Assembly (NCBI RefSeq): GCF_031082295.1
Contig: NZ_JAVHLD010000002.1
Location: forward strand, 199,867-263,866
Reading direction: 5' to 3'
DNA from: Humidesulfovibrio sp.
GTDB lineage: Bacteria > Desulfobacterota > Desulfovibrionia > Desulfovibrionales > Desulfovibrionaceae
DNA length: 64,000 nt
The notes below the pieces were generated by a model. It saw only the letters and a program-made list of their open reading frames with translations. It did not search any database and was not told where the DNA came from. This document shows, piece by piece, positions 46,504 to 55,637 of the stretch (position 1 is its first letter; every line of letters begins with the position of its first letter). Made by a program: the position numbers and the translations under genes.

Positions 46504-48471
46504 CTAGGCGACCTTGCCGCCGTCGTCCACGGTGCCGGCAGCGGTCAAAAGGCGCGTCACCTCGGCATCCTTGGCCACCAGGATCATGCCCTGGCTCTGG
46601 ATGCCCCTGAGCTTGCGCGGGGCCAGGTTGGCCACAACCACCACCTGCTTGCCCACGAGATCCTCCGGGCTGAAGCGATCGGCCAAGCCAGCCACGATCT
46701 GCCTCGGCTCCGGGTCGCCCAGGGCCACCTGCACCACCAGGAGCTTGTCGGCGTCCGGATGCTTGGCGGCGGAGAGCACGGTGCCCACGCGCAGGTCGAG
46801 CTTCTGGAAGTCCGCGAACTCTATGGAGTCCGCCGGTCCAACGGGTCCTTCCGGAGCCTTTGGAGGAGCCTTCTTTTTGGGCTCCGCAGCCGGGGCCTTG
46901 GGAGTTTCCACTTCCAAGGCCGCAGGCGGCGCAGGCTCAGGCACCTCCACCCGCGGGAACAGGTTGGAAGTCTGGAGCACGGCCAGGCCGGAGTCGAGCA
47001 GCCCCCACACCTCCGGCTCCTTGGCCAGGTTGACCTTGTCCAGGTCGAAGCAGCAGCCGAGTTGCTCCAGCATCTTCACGCTGGCTTCGGGCATGACCGG
47101 CCACAGGTGCACGGCGATCTTCCGCATGTGCTCCAGCAGCATGTACATCACCGTTCCCAGGCGGGCCTTGTCCTTGTTCTTGAACAGGGTCCAGGGCGCG
47201 CTTGTGTCGATGTACTTGTTCAGGGCGCGCACCAGTTCCCAGAGGGACTCCAGCGCCCGGGCGGTGCGGAACTCGGCGAAGTGGCCCTGGAAGTTGCGCA
47301 TGGCGTCGCGGCCCAGGCGCTTGAGCTCCGCGTCCTCCTCGGTCTCCGCCGTGGGGCTGGGCACCTTGCCCTCAAAATACTTGTGCGTCATGGACAGCAC
47401 GCGGTTGAACAGGTTGCCGAGATCATTGGCCAGGTCGGCGTTCAGGCGGCCAACGAGGGCTTCCTCAGTAAAGGAAGCGTCGCTGCCGAAGGCCATCTCG
47501 CGCAACAGGAAGTAGCGGAAGGCCGAGGTGCCGTAGGCGTCCACCATCTGCTTGGGCTCGACGACATTGCCCAAGGACTTGGACATCTTGGTGTCGCGCA
47601 CCAGCCAGTAGCCGTGGACGTTGAGGGACTGGTACGGGGCGAGTCCGGCGGCCTTGAGCATGGTCGGCCAGAACACGGCGTGTGGCTTCAGGATGTCCTT
47701 GGCCACGATGTGGTTGGCGGGCCAGAACTTCTTGAACTTCTCGCCGCGCGGGTAGTTCAGCGCGCTGACGTAGTTCAAGAGCGCGTCGAACCAGACGTAG
47801 CAGACGAAGTCCTGGTCAAAGGGCAGCTCTATGCCCCAGGTGAGGCGACTCTTGGGCCGGGAGATGCACAGGTCCTCCAGCGCGCCGGACTCGAGCAGGC
47901 TCAGCACCTCGTTGCGGTAGCGCGCCGGGCGGATGAAGTCGGGATTCTGGTTGATGTGCTCGATGAGCCAGGCCTGGTACTTGGACATGCGGAAGAAATA
48001 GTTCTTCTCGGCGATGTATTCGGGCCTGGTCTTGTGGTCCGGGCACATGCCGTCCACAAGTTCCTTCTCGGTGTAGAAGCGCTCGCAGCCGAAGCAGTAG
48101 TGCCCGCCGTACTCTCCAAAGTAGATGTCGCCAGCCTCGTAGACCTTCTGCAGCACTTTCTGCACGGTTTTGATGTGCTCGGGATCGGTGGTGCGGATGA
48201 AGTGGTCGGGCTTGGCCCCGAGCATGGGGCCGAGGGCGCGGAACAGGCCGCTGATCTGGTCGGCGTATTCCTTGGGCGACTGCCCGGCCTCATCGGAGGC
48301 CTTGGCGATCTTGTCGCCGTGCTCATCCGTGCCGGTGAGGAAAAAGGCCTCGTCGCCCATGAGCCGGTGGAAGCGGGTCATGGCGTCGGCCAGGATGGTG
48401 GTGAACGCGTGGCCCAGATGCGGCTTGGCGTTGACGTAGAAAATGGGCGTGGTGACGAAGAAGCGGCTCAA
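46504..48471 (-). CDS. metG: methionyl-tRNA synthetase MetG
   Basis: MetG charges tRNA-Met. The 655-aa protein has the class I motif PHLGHAF (HIGH variant), the zinc-knuckle cysteines CFGCERFY and MCPDH, TKMSKSLGN (KMSKS), an anticodon-binding helical domain, a Pro/Ala/Lys linker (about residues 500-545) and a C-terminal OB-fold tRNA-binding domain beginning FQKLDLRVGTVL. I chose the TTG at 48471: AAGGAG is six bases upstream and it gives LSRFFVTTPIFYVN. The open frame upstream is antisense to nothing known but is low-complexity and overlaps ricT. It follows ricT by 52 bases. Confidence 0.95.
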   Translation of the reverse strand: MSRFFVTTPIFYVNAKPHLGHAFTTILADAMTRFHRLMGDEAFFLTGTDEHGDKIAKASDEAGQSPKEYADQISGLFRALGPMLGAKPDHFIRTTDPEHIKTVQKVLQKVYEAGDIYFGEYGGHYCFGCERFYTEKELVDGMCPDHKTRPEYIAEKNYFFRMSKYQAWLIEHINQNPDFIRPARYRNEVLSLLESGALEDLCISRPKSRLTWGIELPFDQDFVCYVWFDALLNYVSALNYPRGEKFKKFWPANHIVAKDILKPHAVFWPTMLKAAGLAPYQSLNVHGYWLVRDTKMSKSLGNVVEPKQMVDAYGTSAFRYFLLREMAFGSDASFTEEALVGRLNADLANDLGNLFNRVLSMTHKYFEGKVPSPTAETEEDAELKRLGRDAMRNFQGHFAEFRTARALESLWELVRALNKYIDTSAPWTLFKNKDKARLGTVMYMLLEHMRKIAVHLWPVMPEASVKMLEQLGCCFDLDKVNLAKEPEVWGLLDSGLAVLQTSNLFPRVEVPEPAPPAALEVETPKAPAAEPKKKAPPKAPEGPVGPADSIEFADFQKLDLRVGTVLSAAKHPDADKLLVVQVALGDPEPRQIVAGLADRFSPEDLVGKQVVVVANLAPRKLRGIQSQGMILVAKDAEVTRLLTAAGTVDDGGKVA

Positions 48472-48523
48472 TCTCGACTCCTTGGAGCGTTTCCAGACCT
48501 GGGTGGTGGCGGCCCTTGCGGAC

Positions 48524-49885
48524 CTAGGCAGGCTTGGGGCCTCTGCCTTTGCGGCGCTTGCGCCGGGGACGCGAACGCCCGGCGTCGCCCTCGGGCCTTT
48601 CCGGACGGTCTGCGCCGGGCTCGAGAGCCTCTCCCGCAGCCCGCTGGGGCGCCTGGGTCTCAGCGCCGTCCGGTGCCTGCACGCGCGGTTCGGGCCGGTC
48701 GGATTTTTCTGGCCGGTCGGGCCGGTCGGATTTCTCTGGCCGCGGCGCGCGCTCCGGCCGGGACGGGCGGCCCGTGGACGGCCTGCCGCCGCCCTGTCGC
48801 CCCTGACGCTCCGGAGCATGGCCTTCCGGCGCCTGGGCTGCGCCCTCCGGCGAAATCTGGCGGTTCACCAAATCCTTCCATTCTTCGAGGGTAAACTCGC
48901 GTTCCCCCATATCCTCAACCCATACAGAAATGGATTTCTTGAAGAAATTGGCGCGCAGCACCTTGGCGTTGCCGATGGCCGTCTGGATGCGCTTGCCGAT
49001 CTTGGGGCACTGCTTGTGGAATTCCTCGTAGCCCTTCTGCTCGTAGCTCAGGCAGCACAAGAGCCGCCCGCAGATGCCGGAGATCTTGGCCGGGTTCAGG
49101 AACAGATTCTGCTCCTTGGCCATTTTGATGGTCACCGGCGCGAACTTTCGCAGAAAACGGCGACAGCACACAACCTGCCCGCAGTTGCCGATGGCCCCGA
49201 TCATCTGGGTCTCGTGGCGCACGCCGATCTGGCGCAACTCGATGCGCGTGTGGAACTCGCGCACCAGGCTCTTGATGAGCTCGCGGAAATCGATACGGTT
49301 GGGCGCGGTGAAATAGAAGATCATCTTGCTGCGGTCGTGCAGCACCTCAACGTCCACCAGCTTCATGTCGAGGTTCTGGCTGGAGATGCAGCCCCGGCAG
49401 AAGTTGAAGGCGCGGCGCGCCAGGCGCTTGTTCTCGGCCCCGGTCTCCAGGTCCTGCGGACCAGCCAGGCGGAAAATCGGCTGCAACCCGTCGGCGTTGA
49501 GCGGACGAGGCTGATACTGGGCGGCCTGCTCCAGCGAATACACCCCGCCGCTGGGCGCGGTGGCATCGTGCGCCTGCTCCGAGGCATTGCCGGGCGTCTC
49601 TAGGCCCTGGTCGGGCGTTGCGGGGGCGGCGGCGTCATCGTGCCAGTCCGCGCCTACCAGCACGGATTCGAAGGGGGCCGGGGCGTTCTCCGCGGGTGCG
49701 ACGACGACAACGTGAGCGTCCTGGTGGACGGCCTCAGGGGCGGCGACGAGCGCCACATGGCCAAGGGCCAGGCCCTGGTCGGTCTCCACCAGCACTGACT
49801 GCCCCGCGCTCACCACATGGGCGCCCGAGGCGAAATAGCAGACCGGTCCGTGGTCGCTGAACTTGATCCCGAGAATCTGAGTCAT
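48524..49885 (-). CDS. ricT: PSP1-domain protein RicT (YaaT-like)
   Basis: A 453-aa protein with the PSP1/RicT core at about residues 130-345. The cysteine-rich segment NCGQVVCCRRFL and ICGRLLCCLSYE supplies the residues that bind Fe-S clusters in Bacillus RicT, where the complex with RicA and RicF affects RNA processing by RNase Y. An Ala/Pro-rich insertion (about 60-125) and an Arg/Pro-rich tail (about 355-453, with repeated RPEKSDRP) flank it; these are disordered and unusual in extent. It is upstream of and probably co-transcribed with metG. Confidence 0.85.
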   Translation of the reverse strand: MTQILGIKFSDHGPVCYFASGAHVVSAGQSVLVETDQGLALGHVALVAAPEAVHQDAHVVVVAPAENAPAPFESVLVGADWHDDAAAPATPDQGLETPGNASEQAHDATAPSGGVYSLEQAAQYQPRPLNADGLQPIFRLAGPQDLETGAENKRLARRAFNFCRGCISSQNLDMKLVDVEVLHDRSKMIFYFTAPNRIDFRELIKSLVREFHTRIELRQIGVRHETQMIGAIGNCGQVVCCRRFLRKFAPVTIKMAKEQNLFLNPAKISGICGRLLCCLSYEQKGYEEFHKQCPKIGKRIQTAIGNAKVLRANFFKKSISVWVEDMGEREFTLEEWKDLVNRQISPEGAAQAPEGHAPERQGRQGGGRPSTGRPSRPERAPRPEKSDRPDRPEKSDRPEPRVQAPDGAETQAPQRAAGEALEPGADRPERPEGDAGRSRPRRKRRKGRGPKPA

Positions 49886-50056
49886 GCACCTGTCCTGTGT
49901 GCCGCTTTAGGCCAAGGGGCCGTGCGGCTTCGTAGGCTTCATTAGCCGACTTTTCGTCGAAGTTCAAATGTCGCCAAGGGGCGAAGGAGCCCCAAAAAAA
50001 ACGACGGAAGCCAACGGCCAGGCCGCTGCCCCCGTCCGCCCGTCCTGTCCTTTGGA

Positions 50057-50083
50057 CCGGACCGAGCGTTCTATGCGGTCCGG
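50057..50083 (-). terminator. inverted repeat after the receiver gene
   Basis: CCGGACCG (50057-50064) and CGGTCCGG (50076-50083) form an 8-bp stem starting at the stop codon of the minus-strand receiver gene. No T-run follows. A second small GC hairpin with an A-run lies near 49978-49999. Confidence 0.45.
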
Positions 50084-50482
50084 CTAGGCCGAAAGCCCCA
50101 GTGCGCGGACCTCAGCCATGAAGCGCTCCTCGTCAATGGGCTTGACCAGGAAGCAGTCTGCCCCGCCGAGGAAGAACGCGTCGTTGGTCTCGCGGGAATC
50201 CTCAAGCATGCTGATGACAATGATCTTGCAACGGCGCTCGCTCTCCAGGCCAAGGTCGTCCTCGTAGCCGCGCATCTCGCGCAAGGCCTGTTGCCCGTCC
50301 ATCTCCGGCATGACCAGGTCCATGCAGACCAGATCGTAGGGGCGCCCGTCATCCAAAGCTTTTTTGAAGGCCCCAAGTGCCTCCTCTCCGTTGACCGCGA
50401 TATGGCATTCCGCAACGGGCCGCATCATGTCATGGAGCATGACACGGCTGTAGAAATCGTCATCCACGATGAGTACGCGCAT
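50084..50482 (-). CDS. single-domain response regulator (receiver only)
   Basis: A 132-aa CheY-like receiver. VLIVDDDFYSR gives the acidic pair, VCMDLVMPEMDGQ the phospho-acceptor Asp, VISM the switch Ser, and LVKPIDEE the conserved Lys. No output domain, so it acts by protein contact. ATG at 50482 follows a G-run. No kinase is adjacent; the HPt and CheV proteins at 9-10 kb are possible but unproven partners. Confidence 0.92.
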   Translation of the reverse strand: MRVLIVDDDFYSRVMLHDMMRPVAECHIAVNGEEALGAFKKALDDGRPYDLVCMDLVMPEMDGQQALREMRGYEDDLGLESERRCKIIVISMLEDSRETNDAFFLGGADCFLVKPIDEERFMAEVRALGLSA

Positions 50483-50627
50483 CCGTCCGTCCCCCCATTG
50501 TTCCCGCACCGGTTGCCTTTTTCCGGGCACAAGCGGGTTTGGCATTTCCTGGCGCAGAAATCAAGTCCAGCCGGGCATCCAAGCAGGGTTGCCCAGGTTC
50601 GTCGAGGCGGAGGTGAGATGGAACGGG

Positions 50628-51482
50628 CTAGAGGTCGAAGCTGGAATCCTGGGCCACGGCCAGGCAGTCTGGAACCGGGCCGGAACCGGCGCCGGCGAAG
50701 ACTGCGCGACAACGACGCACCATCTCGTCCACGCCGTCGTCAGTCCGCTCCTGGTTGTGATGGAACAGGCCAAGGGTCTTCACGCCGGCGGCCAGGGCAA
50801 GCCTCGCGGCGTCATCGACATGCGAATGCCCCCAACCAAGGCGCTCCGGGTACTCCTCGGGCGTGTACTCGGCGTCGTGCACCAGCAGGTCCGCGCCACG
50901 GCAGAAGTCCGCGTATTCCTCGAAACTGCGCCCGCCCCGGTGAGGATGCGAAAGCTCGTTGTCCGTGAGAAAGACGAAGCTCCGCCCGTCCTCCTCCACG
51001 CGGTAGCCCGCGCCAAGGTTTGGATGCGAAAGCGCGATGCGCCGCACCCGCAGGCTGTCCACCTGCATCACGTCTCCCGGCCACTCGCGGCTGACGATGG
51101 TGGAGGGCAGGTTCACGAAAGGCACCGGAAACAGCGGCGGCGCCATGACCCGCCCGAGAAGCTTGGCAATGCTGCCCTGCAGCCCGGGGCTGCCGTACAG
51201 GCTGATTCGCGCGCTGGGGTTGTAGAGGAGCTTAAAGAACGGAAGGCCCAGCACATGATCCCAGTGGGTGTGCGTGAACAGGAGCGTCAGGTCGAGCCGC
51301 CCCTCCTCGGTCAATCGGCAGCCCAGCCTGCGGATGCCCGTTCCCGCGTCGATGACCAGGAGCGCATCGTTCTTTGAGCGTATCTCAATGCAGGTGGTGT
51401 CGCCGCCATAGCGATTGAAGTCCGGCCCGGAAACGGGAATTGAGCCACGCGCACCCCAGCAACGCACCTTCACAGCGCGCAC
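50628..51482 (-). CDS. MBL-fold metallo-hydrolase
   Basis: A 284-aa metallo-beta-lactamase-fold protein. VRCWGARGSIPVSGPDFNRY at the N-terminus, the metal-binding THTHWDHVLGLP, HPNLGAGYRVEEDG, FLTDNELSH and HDAEYTPEEY place it with the RNase Z-like group often found near signalling genes. The GTG start at 51482 is tentative; a GTG nine bases later is possible. Substrate unknown. Confidence 0.85.
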   Translation of the reverse strand: MRAVKVRCWGARGSIPVSGPDFNRYGGDTTCIEIRSKNDALLVIDAGTGIRRLGCRLTEEGRLDLTLLFTHTHWDHVLGLPFFKLLYNPSARISLYGSPGLQGSIAKLLGRVMAPPLFPVPFVNLPSTIVSREWPGDVMQVDSLRVRRIALSHPNLGAGYRVEEDGRSFVFLTDNELSHPHRGGRSFEEYADFCRGADLLVHDAEYTPEEYPERLGWGHSHVDDAARLALAAGVKTLGLFHHNQERTDDGVDEMVRRCRAVFAGAGSGPVPDCLAVAQDSSFDL

Positions 51483-51661
51483 CGCCAGCGTCTTGGCAAG
51501 TCGACCGAATTCAGGAGACTCATCTTTTGCTACTTATCCATACCGCGCAGCAATGGCAAGGCCCGCGACCATGCCGGAAGCCCCGGCGGGGTCTTTGCTT
51601 CCGCAGGCAGTTGGGCTAAACTTGCACGTTGCACGCAACACAGCACAAGGAGCAGCCTGCC

Positions 51662-52141
51662 GTGAAACACACCATCTTCGCCCTGGTGGCCAACCGCACG
51701 GGCGTTCTCGCCGACATGGCCAACGAGTTCAAGAAGCGCAACCTGAACATCCAGAGCATCTCCTGCGGCGAGACGGAGAACCCGGAGGTGACGAGCATGG
51801 TCATCTGCCTGGAGGCCCCGGACGACGACATCGACGTCATCACCGGCGCCGTGGCCCAGATGGCCAACGTCATCAAGGTCGACGACCTGGCGCGCAAGGA
51901 GTTCCTCGACCGCGAGCTGGTGCTCATGAAAATTCAACGCGGAGCCGAGAACCTCTCGCAGCTCATGCAGATCCTGGAGGTCTTCCGCGCCAGCGTTGTG
52001 GGCATGGGCGAAAAGAGCCTCACGGTCGAGCTTTCCGGCGACTCCGAGCGGGTTGACGGGCTGATCAAGATGCTCGCGCCGTTCGGCATTCTGTCCATGG
52101 CCCGCACCGGCAAGATCGCCCTCAAGCGCGGAGACGACTAG
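51662..52141 (+). CDS. ilvH: acetolactate synthase small subunit IlvH/IlvN
   Basis: A 159-aa regulatory subunit. The N-terminal ACT domain runs KHTIFALVANRTGVLADMAN to about residue 75, and the C-terminal half with KIQRGAENLSQLMQILEVFR matches ALS small subunits, which make the synthase sensitive to valine. The GTG at 51662 has AAGGAG nine bases upstream. No catalytic ilvB is near; the stop overlaps the ptb start by one base, an unusual pairing. Confidence 0.88.
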   Translation: MKHTIFALVANRTGVLADMANEFKKRNLNIQSISCGETENPEVTSMVICLEAPDDDIDVITGAVAQMANVIKVDDLARKEFLDRELVLMKIQRGAENLSQLMQILEVFRASVVGMGEKSLTVELSGDSERVDGLIKMLAPFGILSMARTGKIALKRGDD

Positions 52142-53082
52142 TGAACACCCCCCGCCTGACCAGCCTGGACCAGGTGGTGCGGGCCGTGAAGGCCCGAGGC
52201 AGAGCGCCTCGCGTGGCCATCGCCCCCTGCGACGAGGAGTTCGTGCTGCGGGCGGCGCTGCAGGCCGCGAAGGAAGGCCTCGCCGAGCCGATCCTTCTTG
52301 GCGACATGAACCGCACGCGCGCCGTTGCCGAGCGCCTGGGCCTGGATATTGGCGCCTTCGAGCTTCAGGACTGCCCGGACGACACGCAGGCGGTCACGCT
52401 TGCCGTGGACTGTTTCCGCCAGGGCCGGGCCGAGCTCATCATGAAGGGGCTCGTGGCCACCAGCGCCGTGCTCAAGGCCGTGCTGGTCAAGGACGCCGGG
52501 CTCGTTCCGCCAGGCGGCATCCTGAGCCACGTCACCGTATTCGACGCGCCGGGCCGCGCCCCGGGCCAGGCAGGGCTCATGCTCCTCACCGACGCCGGGG
52601 TGAACATACGCCCCACCCTGCAGCGCAAGGTGGAAATCCTCAAGAACGCGCTGGCCGTGGCCCGCAGCCTGGGCATCACCCGCCCGCGCGCGGCCATGCT
52701 GGCCGCTACCGAAAAGGTCAACTACCCGGCCATGCCCGCCACGCTGGACGCGGACATCATCGCCAAAATGGCCGACTCCGGCGAATTTGACGACGCCTTC
52801 GTAGCCGGTCCGCTGGCGCTCGACCTGGCGGTTTCCCCGTCGGCAGCCGCCATGAAGGGGGTGGCAGGCCCGGTGGCCGGTCAGGCGGACATCCTCTGCA
52901 CCCCTGACATCGAGTCCGGCAACATCCTCTACAAAACACTGAACTCACTTATGAACCTGACCCTTGCAAGCGTCGTCGTCGGCAGCCGCGTGCCCATCGT
53001 CGTCCCCTCGCGCGGGGACACCGAGCACTCCAAGTTCGCATCCATCGCCCTGGCGGCCTATATCGCCGGAGGCCCGCAATGA
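52141..53082 (+). CDS. ptb: phosphate butyryltransferase-like acyltransferase (Ptb)
   Basis: A 313-aa phosphotransacylase that exchanges CoA for phosphate on butyryl- or branched-chain acyl-CoA. ELIMKGLVATSAVLKAVLVK, LSHVTVFDAPG, LTDAGVNIRPTLQRKVEIL and GPLALDLAVSP are family motifs. The GTG start overlaps the ilvH stop, and its own stop overlaps buk in ATGA. With buk it forms the acyl-CoA to acid pathway yielding ATP. Whether the substrate is butyryl-CoA or an isobutyryl/isovaleryl-CoA cannot be told. Confidence 0.88.
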   Translation: MNTPRLTSLDQVVRAVKARGRAPRVAIAPCDEEFVLRAALQAAKEGLAEPILLGDMNRTRAVAERLGLDIGAFELQDCPDDTQAVTLAVDCFRQGRAELIMKGLVATSAVLKAVLVKDAGLVPPGGILSHVTVFDAPGRAPGQAGLMLLTDAGVNIRPTLQRKVEILKNALAVARSLGITRPRAAMLAATEKVNYPAMPATLDADIIAKMADSGEFDDAFVAGPLALDLAVSPSAAAMKGVAGPVAGQADILCTPDIESGNILYKTLNSLMNLTLASVVVGSRVPIVVPSRGDTEHSKFASIALAAYIAGGPQ

Positions 53083-54176
53083 CCCAGAGTCCCCCGCGCG
53101 TGCTGTGCATCAACCCCGGCTCCACCTCCACCAAGGTGGCAGCCTATGACGGCGAGACGCAGCTGTTTTCCGAGGACATCAGCCACGACAAGACCGCCCT
53201 GGAGTCCTGCGGCAGCGTGCAGGGCCAACTTGCCCTGCGTCGCAAGGCCGTGGCCGACGCGGTGGCGCGCCACCTGGGCGAGACCGTGTTCCAGGCAGTG
53301 GCCGGTCGCGGAGGGCTGCTGCTGCCTTTGCCCGGCGGTGTCTACGCCGTGTGCCAGTCCATGCTGGACGACCTGGCCCAGGCGCGCTACGGCGAGCACC
53401 CCTGCAACCTGGGCGCGGCCCTGGCCACGGAGTTCGCCCAGGCCTCCGGCTGTCCGGCCTTCGTGGTGGACCCGCCCGTCACCGACGAGCTGCGCGAGGT
53501 GGCGCGCCTGACCGGCCTGCCGCGCATCCGGCGGCGCAGCGTCTTTCATGCCCTGAGCCAGCGCTCCGCGGCGCAACGGGCGGCAAAGGGGCTGGGCCTG
53601 CGCTACGAGGCCGCCAAATTCGTGGTTGCCCACCTGGGCGGCGGGGTCAGCGTTGGCGCGCATGACAGGGGCCGCATCGTCGACGTGACCAACGGCGTGG
53701 ACGGCGAAGGCCCCATGAGCGCCGAGCGCGCCGGCACCTTGCCCAGCCTTGCGGTGCTCGAGCTGGTACGGCGCGGAGAGGACCCGGCGGCGCTCGCCCG
53801 TGAGCTCTTGACCTCAAGCGGCCTGTACGCTCATGTCGGCACCAACGACCTGCGCGACATCGAGGGCCGCGCCGCCGCTGGCGACCGCCACGCCGAGGAC
53901 GTGCTGCAGGCCCTGGCCTATCAAGTGGCGAAGTTCGCGGCCGCCATGGCCGCTGCCCTGTACGAGGACGATGCCGCGCCTGTCGACGCCGTGGTGCTGA
54001 CCGGAGGCATGGCCAAAAGCGCGCCCCTCTCGGCGGCCATACAGCGCCGGGTGGCCTGGTTGGCGCCGGTGGTTATCCTGCCCGAGGTGGAGGAGATGCG
54101 AGCGCTTGCGGCGGGTGCCCTGACAGCGTTGGCTGGGGCCGCGCCCGTGCGCGTCTATGGTCAGAGGGAGGGGTGA
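53079..54176 (+). CDS. buk: butyrate kinase (Buk), ASKHA family
   Basis: A 365-aa acyl-phosphate kinase that makes ATP from butyryl- or branched-chain acyl phosphate. CINPGSTSTKVAAYDGE is the phosphate-1 motif. AGRGGLLLPLPGGVYAV, VVAHLGGGVSVGAHDRGR, DVTNGVDGEGPMS and VLTGGMAKS follow in the usual order. Translationally coupled to ptb by ATGA. Confidence 0.93.
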   Translation: MTQSPPRVLCINPGSTSTKVAAYDGETQLFSEDISHDKTALESCGSVQGQLALRRKAVADAVARHLGETVFQAVAGRGGLLLPLPGGVYAVCQSMLDDLAQARYGEHPCNLGAALATEFAQASGCPAFVVDPPVTDELREVARLTGLPRIRRRSVFHALSQRSAAQRAAKGLGLRYEAAKFVVAHLGGGVSVGAHDRGRIVDVTNGVDGEGPMSAERAGTLPSLAVLELVRRGEDPAALARELLTSSGLYAHVGTNDLRDIEGRAAAGDRHAEDVLQALAYQVAKFAAAMAAALYEDDAAPVDAVVLTGGMAKSAPLSAAIQRRVAWLAPVVILPEVEEMRALAAGALTALAGAAPVRVYGQREG

Positions 54177-54178
54177 GG

Positions 54179-54994
54179 ATGCAGCTCGATAACGGGCAAA
54201 AACGCGTGCTGGCCGCCTTGGGCGTGCTGGCGGTGGTGCTCCTGGCGGGCACTTTGGCGCTCATGCATGTGGAAGGCTTCGACTTCGCCGATTCGCTCTA
54301 TTTCAGCGTGGTGACCATGTCCACCGTGGGCTATGGCGACGTGGTGCCGCACACCGGCGCAGGCCGCGTCGTGGCGGGCATCATGATCCTGACGGGCGTC
54401 GGCTCGTTCATGAACGCCGTGGCCGCCGCCTCGGACCATCTGCTGACCCGGCGCGCCCAGAAGGAACGCAAGGAAAAGCTCAACATGGTCATCGGGGTGT
54501 TTTTCAGCGAAGCGGGCATCCGCCTGTTGCGCAAGCTTGCGCTGCTGGACACCGACCTCGCGAGCCTGCGCGCACGCCTGCCCGAGGCCGACAGCTGGTC
54601 CGAGCAGTATTTTCGAAAGTATTCCGCTTCAATGGCCCAGCACGGCTTCAAGGTCGCCGCGGACGCCGCGGCCCTGCAGGGCATCAAGGACTTCCTGACC
54701 GAAAAAAGCCCGCTGCTTGTGCGGCTGCTGGAGAATCCCAACCTTCTGGAGCATGAGACGTGCACAGACCTGCTCTGGGCCGTGCTGCACATCAAGGAAG
54801 AGCTGGAGTTCCGCTTCGACCTCAGCGCGCTGAGCGTCGCTGACGCCACCCACGTGGGCGGCGACCTGGAGCGCGCCTATCGGCTGCTGGCCCTGCAGTG
54901 GCTGGACTATATGCGCCACCTCAAGGCCAACTATCCCTATCTGTTCATGACCGCCGCGCACCGCAACCCGTTCCGCGAGCAGGCGGAAGGTTGA
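54179..54994 (+). CDS. two-helix potassium channel with unassigned cytoplasmic domain
   Basis: A 271-aa protein: helix 1 (about residues 8-29), a pore loop with the selectivity filter STVGYGD (about 48-54), helix 2 (about 64-85), then a soluble, helix-rich C-terminal part of some 185 residues. That part does not show the RCK/TrkA-N dinucleotide motif GxGxxG, so its gating domain is unassigned. ATG at 54179 follows GGAGGGG; it lies two bases after buk and likely shares its transcript. Confidence 0.85.
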   Translation: MQLDNGQKRVLAALGVLAVVLLAGTLALMHVEGFDFADSLYFSVVTMSTVGYGDVVPHTGAGRVVAGIMILTGVGSFMNAVAAASDHLLTRRAQKERKEKLNMVIGVFFSEAGIRLLRKLALLDTDLASLRARLPEADSWSEQYFRKYSASMAQHGFKVAADAAALQGIKDFLTEKSPLLVRLLENPNLLEHETCTDLLWAVLHIKEELEFRFDLSALSVADATHVGGDLERAYRLLALQWLDYMRHLKANYPYLFMTAAHRNPFREQAEG

Positions 54995-54995
54995 G

Positions 54996-55454
54996 CTAGC
55001 TCGGCAGCTCCGAGGTGCAATGCGGACAGCGCGTGGCCTTGAGGCTGATGGTGCTGGCGCAGAAGGGGCATTCCTTGGTGGTGGGCTCGGCCGCGGGCTC
55101 CTTGCTCTTTTGCATGGCCTGCAGGCGGTTCATGGCGCGGACCACAAGAAAAATGGCCATGGCCACGATGACGAAGTTGATGACCGTGTTGGCAAAAAGC
55201 CCAAGGTTCAAGGTCACTGCTCCGGCCTTCTTGGCCTCTACCAAAGCGGCGTAGGGGCCGGGCGTGGCGCCGTCGCGCAGGGTCAAATAGAGGTTGGAAA
55301 AGTCCACGCGCCCCAGCAGCAGCCCGATGGGCGGCATGAGCACATCGTCCACCAGGGACTTGACGATGCCGCCAAAAGACGCGCCGATGACGACACCGAC
55401 GGCCATGTCCACCACATTTCCGCGCATGATGAACGCCTTGAAATCTTTCAGCAT
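54996..55454 (-). CDS. mscL: large-conductance mechanosensitive channel MscL with C-terminal zinc ribbon
   Basis: MscL opens under membrane tension during osmotic downshock. [23 protein letters not shown] starts helix 1, and [21 protein letters not shown] is helix 2. The 152-aa product is slightly longer than usual because the C-terminus carries CPFC and CPHC, a four-cysteine zinc ribbon. GGAGG lies six bases before the ATG. The gene is convergent with the potassium channel, one base apart. Confidence 0.95.
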   Translation of the reverse strand: MLKDFKAFIMRGNVVDMAVGVVIGASFGGIVKSLVDDVLMPPIGLLLGRVDFSNLYLTLRDGATPGPYAALVEAKKAGAVTLNLGLFANTVINFVIVAMAIFLVVRAMNRLQAMQKSKEPAAEPTTKECPFCASTISLKATRCPHCTSELPS

Positions 55455-55637
55455 CCCGAACCTCCGTGCAATTGTGGGTCTTTCCCGACCGGACCTCGGC
55501 CAGAGCGATTTCTAGCACAAGGCATTTGCTGGCGTAAAGCCGAGCCTACGCAAAAACGCCTCCGCTCACTTCCAATTCAAATCCGATGGTGCTATGAAAT
55601 CTGAAAGAATAAACGCACCACGAACCCACGGAACGCC

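Noticed and set aside
48472..48819. 116-residue N-terminal extension of metG
   Set aside because: Arg/Pro/Gly-rich low-complexity frame opposite to nothing conserved and overlapping ricT; the TTG at 48471 has AAGGAG and fits the family start.
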